DNA from: JAKVCB01 sp963578605
GTDB taxonomy: Bacteria; Planctomycetota; Planctomycetia; Pirellulales; Lacipirellulaceae
Direction of reading: 5' to 3'
NCBI GenBank assembly: GCA_963578605.1
Contig: CAUZEA010000017.1
Span: 1-64,000, forward strand
DNA length: 64,000 nucleotides
Shown: piece after piece, positions 45,761 through 54,078 of the stretch
Layout: each line of letters begins with the position of its first letter
Position numbering within the stretch: the first letter of the stretch is position 1
Notes under the pieces: generated by a model
Database searches by the model: none
Seen by the model: the letters and a program-made list of their open reading frames with translations, nothing else
What the model was told of the DNA's origin: nothing
Translations under genes and position numbers: made by a program

Positions 45761-46738
45761 ATGGAACCCCAAACGTCAAGCCAGGGACAGCCGCTTGCCT
45801 CCGTGGTCGAGGCGATCGGCTGGACGCCGTTGGTGGAGCTTTCGCGCATCACACGGGGACTGAAGGGGAGGATTCTGGCGAAGCTGGAGTTCCTCAACCC
45901 CGGTTTTTCGAAGAAGGACCGGATTGCCCGACAGATCATTCAAGACGCCGAAGCGAAAGGATTACTCAGACCGGGTCAGGTGGTCGTGGAATTGACCAGC
46001 GGGAACACCGGCACCGGGTTGGCGATCGTTTGCGGCATCAAGGGCTATCGCTTCGTGGCCGTGATGTCCAAAGGAAACTCGCTGGAGCGGGCCCGGATGA
46101 TGCAGGCCCTGGGCGCTGAGGTGCTGCTGGTCGATCAATTGCCCGGGTCCACGCCAGGGCAGGTTTCCGGTGGGGACCTGGAACTGGTGGAAGAGCGAGT
46201 CCAGCGGGTCGTCCAGGAACGCCATGCGTTCCGCGCCGACCAGTTCCGGCGGGTGGCTAATTTTCGCGCCCACTATCTGCACACAGGTCCGGAGATTCTG
46301 CACCAGTCCCACGGGGAAATCGGGGCATTTTGTGATTTTGTGGGTTCCGGAGGAACATTCGCCGGCTGTGCGGCAGCGTTCAAGGAACACAACCCCACGA
46401 TTGTATGTTACGTCGTTGAACCGAAGGGGGCGGCCGTCCTGGCCGGCAAAGTCGTCGAGCAAGCCAATCATCGCATTCAAGGCGGCGGATATGCCATGGC
46501 CGATTTGAAGTTCATCAAACCGGAGTATGTCGACGGCTATCTGGAGGTCTCGGATACCCAGGCCATGGAAATGGCTCGACGGCTGGCTGCGGAAGAGGGT
46601 GTTTTCGCCGGTTTTTCTTCGGGTGCCAATGTCGCGGCAGCATTGCAACTACTTCATGGCCCCTGCCGAGGCAAAACGATCGTGCTGACGATCAACGATT
46701 CGGGATTGAAGTATTTGAGCACGGATCTCTGGCCCTGA
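45761..46738 (+). CDS. PLP-dependent cysteine synthase family protein
   Basis: The 325-residue protein is a fold type II PLP enzyme. IGWTPLVELSRI (about 18-29) opens the domain; NPGFSKKDRIAR (about 46-57) holds the PLP-binding lysine in KKDR, where typical cysteine synthases have SVKDR. ELTSGNTGTGLAIV (about 75-88) is the substrate/cofactor loop, and FVGSGGTFAG (about 195) the phosphate-binding loop. The predicted reaction is beta-replacement on O-acetylserine or a related substrate; the FSKKDR variant suggests a different acceptor. The ATG at 45761 is preferred over 45737. It lies just left of the integrative element. Confidence 0.9.
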   Translation: MEPQTSSQGQPLASVVEAIGWTPLVELSRITRGLKGRILAKLEFLNPGFSKKDRIARQIIQDAEAKGLLRPGQVVVELTSGNTGTGLAIVCGIKGYRFVAVMSKGNSLERARMMQALGAEVLLVDQLPGSTPGQVSGGDLELVEERVQRVVQERHAFRADQFRRVANFRAHYLHTGPEILHQSHGEIGAFCDFVGSGGTFAGCAAAFKEHNPTIVCYVVEPKGAAVLAGKVVEQANHRIQGGGYAMADLKFIKPEYVDGYLEVSDTQAMEMARRLAAEEGVFAGFSSGANVAAALQLLHGPCRGKTIVLTINDSGLKYLSTDLWP

Positions 46739-46856
46739 GAGATCGACCGTCAATTCTCCGCACGGGGAAACCGGGTGATCCGATGTAAAGATTTGTAAAA
46801 AGCGCAAACTATGCCCTCGGTTCGTGGTTGAGCCAAAGGGTTTTGCGAGTTGTCAT

Positions 46857-46903
46857 TCAGCCTCCGAAGCCGAAGGTTAGTGGTTCGAATCCTCTCGGGG
46901 ATA
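46857..46903 (+). other. tRNA-Arg(CCG) 3' half, likely attachment site
   Basis: From the anticodon stem to position 73 the sequence folds as a tRNA: anticodon loop CTCCGAA (46862-46868, anticodon CCG), stem GCCGA, variable loop, T loop TTCGAAT (46884-46890) with a five-base stem containing one T-T mismatch, and a seven-base acceptor strand CGGGGAT. The 5' anticodon strand TCAGC pairs at four of five positions; no D arm or 5' acceptor strand is present upstream. Such halves are left where tyrosine integrases insert elements into tRNA genes, and the integrase gene starts 127 bases downstream. Confidence 0.75.
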
Positions 46904-46978
46904 CTTTTACTAAGTTCCGCCAAACGCACGACTTAGCGTACCTGCTTCAGCTTGGCAGCGTGGCCGGAAAGGTTGCTG

Positions 46979-47000
46979 AAAGTGGTAGTCCTACCACTTT
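46979..47000. promoter_or_regulatory. Inverted repeat before integrase
   Basis: AAAGTGGTAG-TC-CTACCACTTT, perfect 10-base arms, lies 29 bases before the integrase start. It may be an integrase/excisionase binding site, an operator or a weak terminator stopping read-through into the integrase. Confidence 0.6.
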
Positions 47001-47029
47001 TAGCTCCAGCCCCTTTCTGGAGACATGCC

Positions 47030-48274
47030 ATGCCTTGCAAGTCAGTGCCCTCATATCGGCTGCATAAGCCTTCTGGCCAAGCCAGAACGATCATCGACGG
47101 TCGTCACATCTACCTGGGCAAGTTCCGTTCGCCCGAAAGCCGGAGGAAGTACGCCCGCCTGCTCGCTGAGATGACAGAGCTGAACGCTCGGGAATGTCAG
47201 CCAGCGTATCCGGCTTCAACTCTCTTGTTACTGGTATCTGAGGTACTTGTGAAATACCTTGAGTACGCTGAGAATTATTACTCGGGAGGTAATTCTAGCA
47301 GCAAGGAATTCCGAGCGATGGTTGATGCGGTTGCACCACTCAACGAACTCTACGGCGATGCCACCGCCAACGAATTTGGCCCACGCAAGTTAAAGGTGAT
47401 TCGCCAGCACCTGATCGACCGCGACCTTTGTCGCACCGAAATCAACAAACGGGTGGGACGACTCAAGAGGGTCTTCAAATGGGCGGTGAGTGAGGAGCTT
47501 GTTGCTCCAGCGGTGTACGAAGGCCTCCGCACCGTAACTGGACTGCGGTACGGTCGTACCGAGGTACGAGAATCCCAGCCGGTTAAGCCAATTGATGAAA
47601 AGTTCGTATTCCTGACGATTCAATACGTTGCTCCCCAAGTCGCGGCGATGGCAAAGTTGCAGCTACTTACCGGAATGCGACCGACAGAAGTTGCTACGAT
47701 GCAAACCGGGCTCATCGATCAGAGCAGCGAAATTTGGATTTACGAGCCCGATAAACACAAAAATCGTTGGCGCGGTCACCGTCGGTGTGTCCCTCTCGGG
47801 CCCCGGTCGCAGGAGATCGTAAAGCCATTTGTCCAGCGAGCAAATTCAGAATACTTGTTTTCGCCAGCAGAAGCCGAGGCATGGCGGCATGAACAGCGTG
47901 TCATCGACCGTGACCGGAAAACTCCGGTATATCCATGTGAATTAAGAACACGGGAAACTCGACGCCGGAAAGCTCAATCGCACAAACCCAAACGCCCGAA
48001 GGGCAACTGCTATTGTTCTGACAGTTACCGGAAGGCCATCGAGTACGGCATTGCAAAGTCGAACCGAGAATGTTGCAAAGAGGATTCAGAGGCTGAGCTG
48101 ATCCCTCACTGGACTCCTGGTCAGCTCCGGCACACGTTCGCGACGCGAATCCGACGGTCGCATGGTGTCGAGGCCGCTCAACTCGCATTGGGACATGCCC
48201 GCACTAACGTTGTGGATGTCTACGCCGAAAAGAACCTGTCGTTGCTTGTCGAACTCGCCAAACAAAACGGTTGA
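47030..48274 (+). CDS. Tyrosine recombinase/integrase of planctomycete type
   Basis: From the ATG at 47030 (GGAG seven bases upstream) the protein has 414 residues. It opens YRLHKPSGQARTIIDGRHIYLG, an arm-type binding domain typical of planctomycete integrases. The catalytic domain has LLTGMRPTEV with the first catalytic arginine (about 218), the QLRHTFATRIRR box with the second histidine/arginine pair (about 365), LGHARTNVVDVYAE with the last histidine and the tyrosine nucleophile (about 393). An Arg/Lys-rich insert at about 290-330 is common in this group. It should integrate and excise the element at the adjacent tRNA-Arg site. Confidence 0.94.
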   Translation: MPCKSVPSYRLHKPSGQARTIIDGRHIYLGKFRSPESRRKYARLLAEMTELNARECQPAYPASTLLLLVSEVLVKYLEYAENYYSGGNSSSKEFRAMVDAVAPLNELYGDATANEFGPRKLKVIRQHLIDRDLCRTEINKRVGRLKRVFKWAVSEELVAPAVYEGLRTVTGLRYGRTEVRESQPVKPIDEKFVFLTIQYVAPQVAAMAKLQLLTGMRPTEVATMQTGLIDQSSEIWIYEPDKHKNRWRGHRRCVPLGPRSQEIVKPFVQRANSEYLFSPAEAEAWRHEQRVIDRDRKTPVYPCELRTRETRRRKAQSHKPKRPKGNCYCSDSYRKAIEYGIAKSNRECCKEDSEAELIPHWTPGQLRHTFATRIRRSHGVEAAQLALGHARTNVVDVYAEKNLSLLVELAKQNG

Positions 48275-48293
48275 GTTTACCAGGATCCATAAC

Positions 48294-49079
48294 ATGATGA
48301 AAAAATCACCGTGGAACACTGATGACATAGTGATACTTCGGCAGAAATGGCGGCTTGCCAATGATACAGCAACGAACTGCGAACGGTTGCAGCAAGAGCT
48401 CGAACTGATGGCAATTCGTGTCGCTCATGTTGGTTGCGAGGAGCAAGAACACCAAGAACTGTCTTCTCGGACTAGGAAGATAATCGACAGTGCTGGGAAA
48501 CTGTTGTTCGATTCTGGGTTGGTGAAGAAAGACTGGGCTTGGTTTGCAGAAAATGTCATCCCCGACGGGATCGCTGATGCCTGCAAACAGAGTAATATTT
48601 GCCAACGGGCTACTGATCTCCCAAAACTGATCGCTTCATCGTTGAACTTTGTTTCCACGGTCGCCGAAGCTAAACGCAAGTTTTCGGATGCCCTAAAGAT
48701 TGCTTTGAACTCCAAAGAAGAAAGGGAGGACTTGCGCGGCACGTGGTTTCAAAAGACGGGTGAGGGCGTCCAGATCTATGAAAAACTCATCAAGCTCCGC
48801 AAGCAGGAACGAGCCATCCTTCTGGAGCTATGCAAACGACCAAGTCACACCTTCACATACGACGACATTGCCGAGGGAGCCCCCTATTTGGAAGACGGAC
48901 TGGCCTCCTCCCGCGATAAAAGCCAGAAAACGTCTAAATCGAACATTCGCTCATCTTTGAGTACCATTCGCAAAGCATTACGAAAGACGTTCGCTCTCCC
49001 CGACGGATCAGACCCCGTGATAAAACAATCCGGCAGTGGCTGGAGGCTTGACAAGAACTTGCTCCAAGAAAATATATGA
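48294..49079 (+). CDS. Element protein with C-terminal winged-helix domain
   Basis: The 261-residue protein starts 19 bases after the integrase; AGGA lies nine bases before the ATG. The first 160 residues are helical and unrecognised. From about residue 175 the pattern matches an OmpR-type winged helix: ILLELCKRPSHTFTYDDIAE, SNIRSSLSTIRKALRKTF, then IKQSGSGWRLD as the wing. It is likely a DNA-binding regulator of the element, perhaps controlling integrase or replication genes. The next frame overlaps its stop by four bases. Confidence 0.75.
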   Translation: MMKKSPWNTDDIVILRQKWRLANDTATNCERLQQELELMAIRVAHVGCEEQEHQELSSRTRKIIDSAGKLLFDSGLVKKDWAWFAENVIPDGIADACKQSNICQRATDLPKLIASSLNFVSTVAEAKRKFSDALKIALNSKEEREDLRGTWFQKTGEGVQIYEKLIKLRKQERAILLELCKRPSHTFTYDDIAEGAPYLEDGLASSRDKSQKTSKSNIRSSLSTIRKALRKTFALPDGSDPVIKQSGSGWRLDKNLLQENI

Positions 49080-49174
49080 GTTACGCACATTGGACGCAGC
49101 TGAGGACGCAGTTGCGACGCACCGCCCTGTTCTACTCCGAATCGTCGTCATTCACACGGTTTTGGAGAGAACAA

Positions 49175-49465
49175 ATGCAAATCGCGAATTTACCTACCGA
49201 GCGACTCTCGCTCAATGAAGTTGCCAAACAACTTAATGTGCACATCAGCACCATTTACCGCTGGGTCCTTCATGGCGTTCGCGGAAGACGCCTGAAATCC
49301 TTTTTGGTTGGCGGTCGGCGATATGTTGACGCGGATGAACTAGCTCAATTTCTGAGCCCACACCAAGAGTCGCGCCAGGATGTCGTCTCTCGGCGTTCAG
49401 AGCATGCGCAGGAACATCTTCGCAGCTTTGGCATTCCCAGGCCGATACAGGGTAGCAACCAATGA
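49175..49465 (+). CDS. DUF1580-like helix-turn-helix protein (excisionase-like)
   Basis: The 96-residue protein has an HTH at about 10-50: LSLNEVAKQLNVHISTIYRW, then VRGRRLKSFLVGGRRYVDAD, as in planctomycete DUF1580 and MerR/Xis-like proteins. The ATG at 49175 has GGAGAG five bases upstream; an earlier ATG at 49076 (overlapping the previous stop as ATGA) would add 33 residues. Its location after the integrase fits a directionality or regulatory factor. The C-terminal 40 residues are polar and probably disordered. Confidence 0.8.
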   Translation: MQIANLPTERLSLNEVAKQLNVHISTIYRWVLHGVRGRRLKSFLVGGRRYVDADELAQFLSPHQESRQDVVSRRSEHAQEHLRSFGIPRPIQGSNQ

Positions 49466-49588
49466 CGCGACTCTGCAATCCGCAGCAACCCAACCTGCCG
49501 ACTGCGCCAAGCACCGATCGCAATGGCCACTGCATAATTGGTCACATTTGAAACGACTACTTTATTCATATGACGAAGGGACCTAGAT

Positions 49589-50305
49589 ATGTCAGAAGAG
49601 AACAGCTTCGCATCCGCCGCTTCTGTCGAGTTCGGAAATCGGAGTCCAGCAGACGCCCAGAACACGGTCACTAACACCCCTGCTGATCCCGAGACAGCGA
49701 AGTCTCCCGACCCCCACGACCTCGACACATTGTGGGCGCCAGTGCCTTTGGTACAAACACACACGCAGATACTGACAATACGCGCCTCGACACGACCTCC
49801 TAAGGACAAGTTTATTCGAGTACACCCATTTGAAATGGGAGAAACTGGTGATGTACATGGATATGTGAACTGCCGCCCCGTGTATCTCTTCGGGTATCAG
49901 TTTGAGGGAGACTTGTCTGAAAAGACCTTCTACGTTCGACCAAATACGGAAGTTGCGACGATGCTGACTGAGCGGGATCGACTGAAGGATGCCATTCTAG
50001 TGCTCGGAGTTACTCGCCACGGTAGTCACTTTGTGTGGGAACTCAAATTACCTAATGGACGCAACGAAAGTGGCGACAAATGGGCCCAGTCTCGAATTGA
50101 CATCGCAAAGACGGCTGAAACGAAGTGGATTAAACCCGCCGCAAACATGTCAGCGGGTGGCTACGACTATGACGAGCCTAAAGCTCAGTATGAAGATCCG
50201 GATTGGTCTCTGATTGTGTTCGACGACATGGTCAGAGCCGCCTGCAAGGACCGCGTGATCGAGAGTTCTGATCATGAGGCTGTCGTCGAGGCTCTCGGGT
50301 TATGA
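49589..50305 (+). CDS. Uncharacterised protein coupled to element DNA polymerase
   Basis: The 238-residue protein has a polar N-terminal 50 residues and then a compact domain: TIRASTRPPKDKFIRVHPF, VYLFGYQFEGD, GSHFVWELKLP, ANMSAGGYDYDEPKAQYEDPDW and FDDMVRAACKDRVIESSDHEAV. GAAGGGA precedes the ATG. The stop overlaps the polymerase start as ATGA, so the two are translationally coupled and probably made in fixed ratio. From memory, related unnamed proteins sit beside family A polymerases in other mobile elements; this should be checked. A polymerase accessory role (processivity, single-strand binding) is inference. Confidence 0.82.
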   Translation: MSEENSFASAASVEFGNRSPADAQNTVTNTPADPETAKSPDPHDLDTLWAPVPLVQTHTQILTIRASTRPPKDKFIRVHPFEMGETGDVHGYVNCRPVYLFGYQFEGDLSEKTFYVRPNTEVATMLTERDRLKDAILVLGVTRHGSHFVWELKLPNGRNESGDKWAQSRIDIAKTAETKWIKPAANMSAGGYDYDEPKAQYEDPDWSLIVFDDMVRAACKDRVIESSDHEAVVEALGL

Positions 50306-52095
50306 TCGGTCGCCTGGCCACGATGTTTAAGAGCATCTGGTGCGTCGACTTCGAGTACCACATGGGTGCCTCCGAAGCCGACGCGCCTCGCCCAATCTGC
50401 GTTGTCGCCCATGAGCTGTTGAGCGGTCAGATCGTCCGGAGATGGCTTTGGGAGGGTATGCACCCCGAGTGTCCATTTCCAACCGATTCCAGCTCGCTTT
50501 TCGTCGCGTTCTATGCGCCTGCCGAGATTACGTGCCATATTGGCCTCGGCTGGCCGATCCCCCAGAGGATACTCGATCTGTACGCCGAATTTCGATGCAT
50601 CGCCAACAGTGAACGAAACTTCGTACTTGTCCCTGAGGAAGGCAAATCGAAGGCTCGCGTCCGGTACTCACTGCTGGCTTGCATGCGAACTTTCCAGTTA
50701 GGAAATGAAGCAATATCAACTGGCTACAAGGATGAGTGCCGTGATTTGTGTACTCGAGGCGGTCCATTCACAGGGGGGGAGAAACTCAGGATCCTCGAAT
50801 ACTGTAAGTCAGACGTGCTGGCCTTGGCAAAGTTGCTCCCTCGGATGCTTTCTCTCATCGAGCTTGCCCCTGCTTTGTTTTGCGGTCGATATATGGCGGC
50901 AGTCGGTAGTATGGAGCGCCGAGGAATTCCCGTGGATCGAGAATTGGTTGAACGTTTTCAGGATAACTGGGACACGATTGTCTCCCGCCTGATTTGCGAC
51001 AACAAGGATGAATTAGACGTCATCGGCAATCGAGATATCTCGCAGCCAAAATTTGAAAGGTGGCTTAAAAGAAATGAACTACTAACAGTTTGGCCCCGCA
51101 GTGCAGGAGGTCACTCCCTTCGGAGTGACTCTGACACACTTTCGGACTGGGCCAAATTCTGCCCTCAAGTCATGAGGTTGAAAGAGTTCTTAGGCGCGGT
51201 CAGACGAACCCGCCTGTTCGAGAAGCTTCAGGTTGGTTGCGACGGAAGAAACCGGTTTTTGATTTCCCCCTTTGCAGCAAAGACAAGCCGTAATCAGCCT
51301 AGTAACGCCAAATGCGTATTCGGCCCTGCTTGTTGGGTTAGGTCACTTATTCAGCCGCCAAAGGGTCACGCTTTGATCTACGCCGATTGGAGTGGCCAAG
51401 AGTACGGGGAAGCAGCTCACTTCTCGGGCGACACAAAAATGATCCAGGATTACGCTAATGACGATCCCTACCTGGGGTTTGCTAAGCGAATCGGGCTGGC
51501 CCCTGCGGATGCGAAAAAAGAGACCCATGGCAAATTGCGGAACCAACTAAAAGTGGCCGCTGGGTTGGGAGTCCTTTACGGAGCGCAGGCTCCAAGGGTA
51601 GCAAGATCTGGCGATATGACCGAGTCTAAAGCGGCGAGTGTCCTGCGAGAACACCGGTATATATATCCGCAATTCTGGCGATGGCGGCAGCAAGTGATCG
51701 ACCATGCTCAATTGACCGGGGAATTACGAACCTGCTTTGGTTGGAAGTGGAAAATCGATGATGATGCCAAAACCAACTCAATCTCGAATTGGATGATGCA
51801 AGCTCACGACGCTGAAATGCTTCGTGTAGCCTGCTGTCTCGCAGTTGAACGGGGGATTGAGGTATGCACGCCAGTACACGACGCCTTGTTGGCCATGGCC
51901 CCGATTGATTCCATGGACGATGTGAAGATTGCAACTATTGCCTGCATGGAAGAAGCCAGCGCAGTGATCTTGAATGGCCCCAAACTTAAAGTCGGTGTGG
52001 AGAAGTCTGTGGTCTACCCAGAACACTACTATGACAAAAGGGGGGTCGAGATGTGGGAGAAGTTGCAAAATCTTCTGGCTGTCGTGGAGAACTAA
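50302..52095 (+). CDS. Family A DNA polymerase with 3'-5' exonuclease, mobile-element type
   Basis: The 597-residue protein lacks the 5' nuclease of PolA. The exonuclease region has VDFEYHMG with the D-x-E metal ligands (about 14-21) and YCKSDVLALAK (about 165). The polymerase has motif A LIYADWSGQEYG (about 358-369), motif B with RNQLKVAAGLGVLYG (about 413-427) and motif C PVHDALLAMAP (about 523-533). Motif C reads HDA where PolA has HDE; the first aspartate, the key metal ligand, is kept. The N-terminal start MIGRLATMF overlaps the upstream stop. It should replicate or repair the element's DNA. It is not closely similar to the housekeeping polA at the left edge. Confidence 0.92.
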   Translation: MIGRLATMFKSIWCVDFEYHMGASEADAPRPICVVAHELLSGQIVRRWLWEGMHPECPFPTDSSSLFVAFYAPAEITCHIGLGWPIPQRILDLYAEFRCIANSERNFVLVPEEGKSKARVRYSLLACMRTFQLGNEAISTGYKDECRDLCTRGGPFTGGEKLRILEYCKSDVLALAKLLPRMLSLIELAPALFCGRYMAAVGSMERRGIPVDRELVERFQDNWDTIVSRLICDNKDELDVIGNRDISQPKFERWLKRNELLTVWPRSAGGHSLRSDSDTLSDWAKFCPQVMRLKEFLGAVRRTRLFEKLQVGCDGRNRFLISPFAAKTSRNQPSNAKCVFGPACWVRSLIQPPKGHALIYADWSGQEYGEAAHFSGDTKMIQDYANDDPYLGFAKRIGLAPADAKKETHGKLRNQLKVAAGLGVLYGAQAPRVARSGDMTESKAASVLREHRYIYPQFWRWRQQVIDHAQLTGELRTCFGWKWKIDDDAKTNSISNWMMQAHDAEMLRVACCLAVERGIEVCTPVHDALLAMAPIDSMDDVKIATIACMEEASAVILNGPKLKVGVEKSVVYPEHYYDKRGVEMWEKLQNLLAVVEN

Positions 52096-52130
52096 ACGTT
52101 GAAGAAAGGACACTTCTGGTCTTGGTAAAC

Positions 52131-52149
52131 CCCGTTCTGTCCTAACGGG
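52131..52149 (+). terminator. Possible weak terminator after polymerase gene
   Basis: CCCGTT and AACGGG form a six-base stem with a seven-base loop, followed by a pyrimidine-rich TCTATTCTTCTATTCTT. The T content is lower than in the other terminators of the element. Confidence 0.4.
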
Positions 52150-52187
52150 TCTATTCTTCTATTCTTCATTAATAACTATCTATAGAA

Positions 52188-52529
52188 ATGAATGAAAAAA
52201 CTGATACGAAATACATACCAATGGCCAACAAGAGTAACTCTACTGGGATAAGGTTCCACTTCCTCCAAGTTGCCGCTGAACAAACGCAAAGATTCTTATG
52301 CTGTACTAGAGGTGGGTCAAGCCGGGACTTATTGGTTTGGATGCTACTGTTGAATACCGCTCGGGTATGCAAAACACAGACAATTAAGTTCTCTCCTCGA
52401 TGGAGATTTGGGGTCGAGATAGACCAAAAGACCGTTTATCGCTCGCTAAAACGTCTCCATTCCGCAAGGTTGATTGATGTCGAGTTTCGTCGAGGTAAAT
52501 CTCCTCGCGTTACCCTTCTGCCGCCGTAA
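52188..52529 (+). CDS. Small winged-helix protein of the element
   Basis: The 113-residue protein has a C-terminal half matching a winged helix: RDLLVWMLLLNTARVCK, FGVEIDQKTVYRSLKRLHSA, RLIDVEFRRGKSPRVTLLP. It resembles small replication or partition regulators of plasmids and phages. No good ribosome binding site precedes the ATG at 52188; an internal ATG at 52221 is possible. Base composition is clearly more AT-rich than the chromosome around. Probably an element regulator. Confidence 0.65.
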   Translation: MNEKTDTKYIPMANKSNSTGIRFHFLQVAAEQTQRFLCCTRGGSSRDLLVWMLLLNTARVCKTQTIKFSPRWRFGVEIDQKTVYRSLKRLHSARLIDVEFRRGKSPRVTLLPP

Positions 52530-52709
52530 GACCGAATTCGGTACGCCTCAGTCTTAGTCGTTCGGAACCGGTTACGGAACGCGTTCGTTGTAGATCCCCT
52601 CATGCAGTCGCCAAACATCTATTCCGCTCACTACGCCCCTTACGGATAATTAAAGTAAGAAGTCACGTTTCATGTTTTTGTAACACATTGGGGGGGACAA
52701 AACACGGGT

Positions 52710-53594
52710 GTGGGATGGATCACGCGAGGAAAAAATAGTTACTACTACGGCTGCTATCGCGACTCTAACGGTCATGTTCGCACGAAGTACGAGGGGAAGG
52801 GGTCAATAGCAGTACGCGCGTCTGAACGTGCCGAGCGTCGAAAGGAGAAAAGACGTGATATACGTAGAAGGATGGAACGGGAACAAGCCGACTTGGGTGA
52901 GCTAAATCACTCGATTTCACCCCTAATTGACCAGGTAGAACAACTATTTCGAGCAAGGATGGCACTCGCAGGATTTCGCCTTTATCCAGGCCGTATATGG
53001 AGAAATCGCAGGCAGAAAATGAGCTTAGTTGCGGAAAATAAAGAGCTGAAAACACTTGATGACGCGATCCGCGCAGCAGAGCGCGGCGATCCGCGAGCCC
53101 TGAACGCCGTCCGCAGCTTTCTCATCAAAAATCCGGACCTTTGGCGGGCATCTGGTGATCTCGCAACCCAAGCGATTCGTCAATGGATCCACAAAACGAC
53201 AAAAGGCGATCTCTTTAGCCGTGAGATGGTCATCAAAAAAGTTGCCTCACTTCGAAACGACTTGAAAAGAGACGGCGAAGATACTTTTGAACGACTTATT
53301 TTGGATCGCGTCATACTGACTTGGGCTCGCTTGAACCACCTGGAGCATTTAGACGCGATTTCGGAACCAGAATCAGTCTCCTGGGGAAAATTGCGTCTAG
53401 AGCAACACAAACGGGCTGAGAAATCCTACCGAAATGCACTTAGTGATTTACTCGCCTATCAAGAGCGACGCACACACGGCGTCTCAGGCGCTCATGAAAC
53501 GCCTGAGGCAGAGAGACGGGTCTCCTCCACTAACTTTCCGCCATCGTTCGAACCGGTTAACCGAATTCACAATTTCATGCCCCAACCTGTCTGA
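52710..53594 (+). CDS. Planctomycete mobile-element hypothetical protein
   Basis: The 294-residue protein starts at a GTG (GGGGGGGAC upstream). It opens GWITRGKNSYYYGCYRD, then a basic segment ERAERRKEKRRDIRRRMERE (about 39-58), a helical middle with LFRARMALAGFRLYPGRIWRNRRQK, and a central domain with LKTLDDAIRAAERGDPRALN (about 112) and a helical repeat-like part. I recognise this only as a type often seen in planctomycete genomes near integrases; no function is known. DNA or RNA binding is plausible from the basic stretches. The C-terminal 40 residues are low-complexity and probably disordered. Confidence 0.78.
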   Translation: MGWITRGKNSYYYGCYRDSNGHVRTKYEGKGSIAVRASERAERRKEKRRDIRRRMEREQADLGELNHSISPLIDQVEQLFRARMALAGFRLYPGRIWRNRRQKMSLVAENKELKTLDDAIRAAERGDPRALNAVRSFLIKNPDLWRASGDLATQAIRQWIHKTTKGDLFSREMVIKKVASLRNDLKRDGEDTFERLILDRVILTWARLNHLEHLDAISEPESVSWGKLRLEQHKRAEKSYRNALSDLLAYQERRTHGVSGAHETPEAERRVSSTNFPPSFEPVNRIHNFMPQPV

Positions 53595-53607
53595 GATACA
53601 GAAATCT

Positions 53608-53708
53608 AAATAGCGCAATTTAAGCTCACGGCAGACAGCGAATTTCTGCAATAAATGGCTATGGGTTTAAATAGTCCAATTTAGACTCGACGGCGTACAG
53701 AGAAGTCT
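53608..53708. repeat. Pair of 40-base imperfect direct repeats
   Basis: Positions 53608-53647 and 53669-53708 share AAATAG, CAATTTA, CTC, GGC, ACAG and GAA at matching positions, 61 bases apart. They lie between the last rightward and the last leftward gene of the element. An iteron-type replication origin or an integration-related repeat is possible. Confidence 0.6.
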
Positions 53709-53773
53709 ATGGGAGTGGTCTAAAAGTCCTTGCACGGTGCGGGCACTACGTCGCGAGTCTCTGATAGCTAAAA

Positions 53774-53818
53774 AGAAAGAATCACCATGCGGAGCATTTC
53801 TGCCCACATGGTGATTCT
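53774..53818 (-). terminator. Leftward intrinsic terminator
   Basis: A 12-base perfect stem (53778-53789 with 53807-53818) has a 17-base loop; on the minus strand it is followed by TTCTTTTT. It ends the transcript of the 42-residue gene. Confidence 0.75.
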
Positions 53819-53838
53819 GAGCGTCCATTCATTGGGTG

Positions 53839-53967
53839 TTATCTGTGCCTACGGCGCCCTTTACTAACTCCGACGCCGTATCCCTTGCGAGATCCAAGGC
53901 ATTTGCCCTCTTTGTACAAGGCGTAACCAGCCCACCCCAGAAAACCCAAAACTAACAATTCACCCAT
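53839..53967 (-). CDS. 42-residue membrane-like basic protein
   Basis: AAAGGAG lies eight bases before the ATG at 53967. Residues 3-18 (ELLVLGFLGWAGYALY) form a hydrophobic helix, followed by KEGKCLGSRKGYGVGVSKGR and a basic end. The combination of one helix with a glycine- and lysine-rich tail recalls short phage and plasmid proteins of unknown role. It is followed by its own terminator. It may sit in the membrane with its basic end inside. Confidence 0.7.
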   Translation of the reverse strand: MGELLVLGFLGWAGYALYKEGKCLGSRKGYGVGVSKGRRRHR

Positions 53968-54078
53968 GCTGTGCTCCTTTCAAAAAATGTCTTTTATCCT
54001 CTGCTCGCATGACGTGCAGACCTAAAACCACACGAGTGGCAGTGAGGTAATCTCGGGTCGGTGTCGATTCGGCTGTGA

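Noticed and set aside
50367..50381. Second attachment-site copy inside the polymerase gene (GCCTCCGAAGCCGA matches the tRNA half)
   Set aside because: The match is 14 bases only, lies within intact coding sequence and stops before the tRNA stem ends; chance is more likely.
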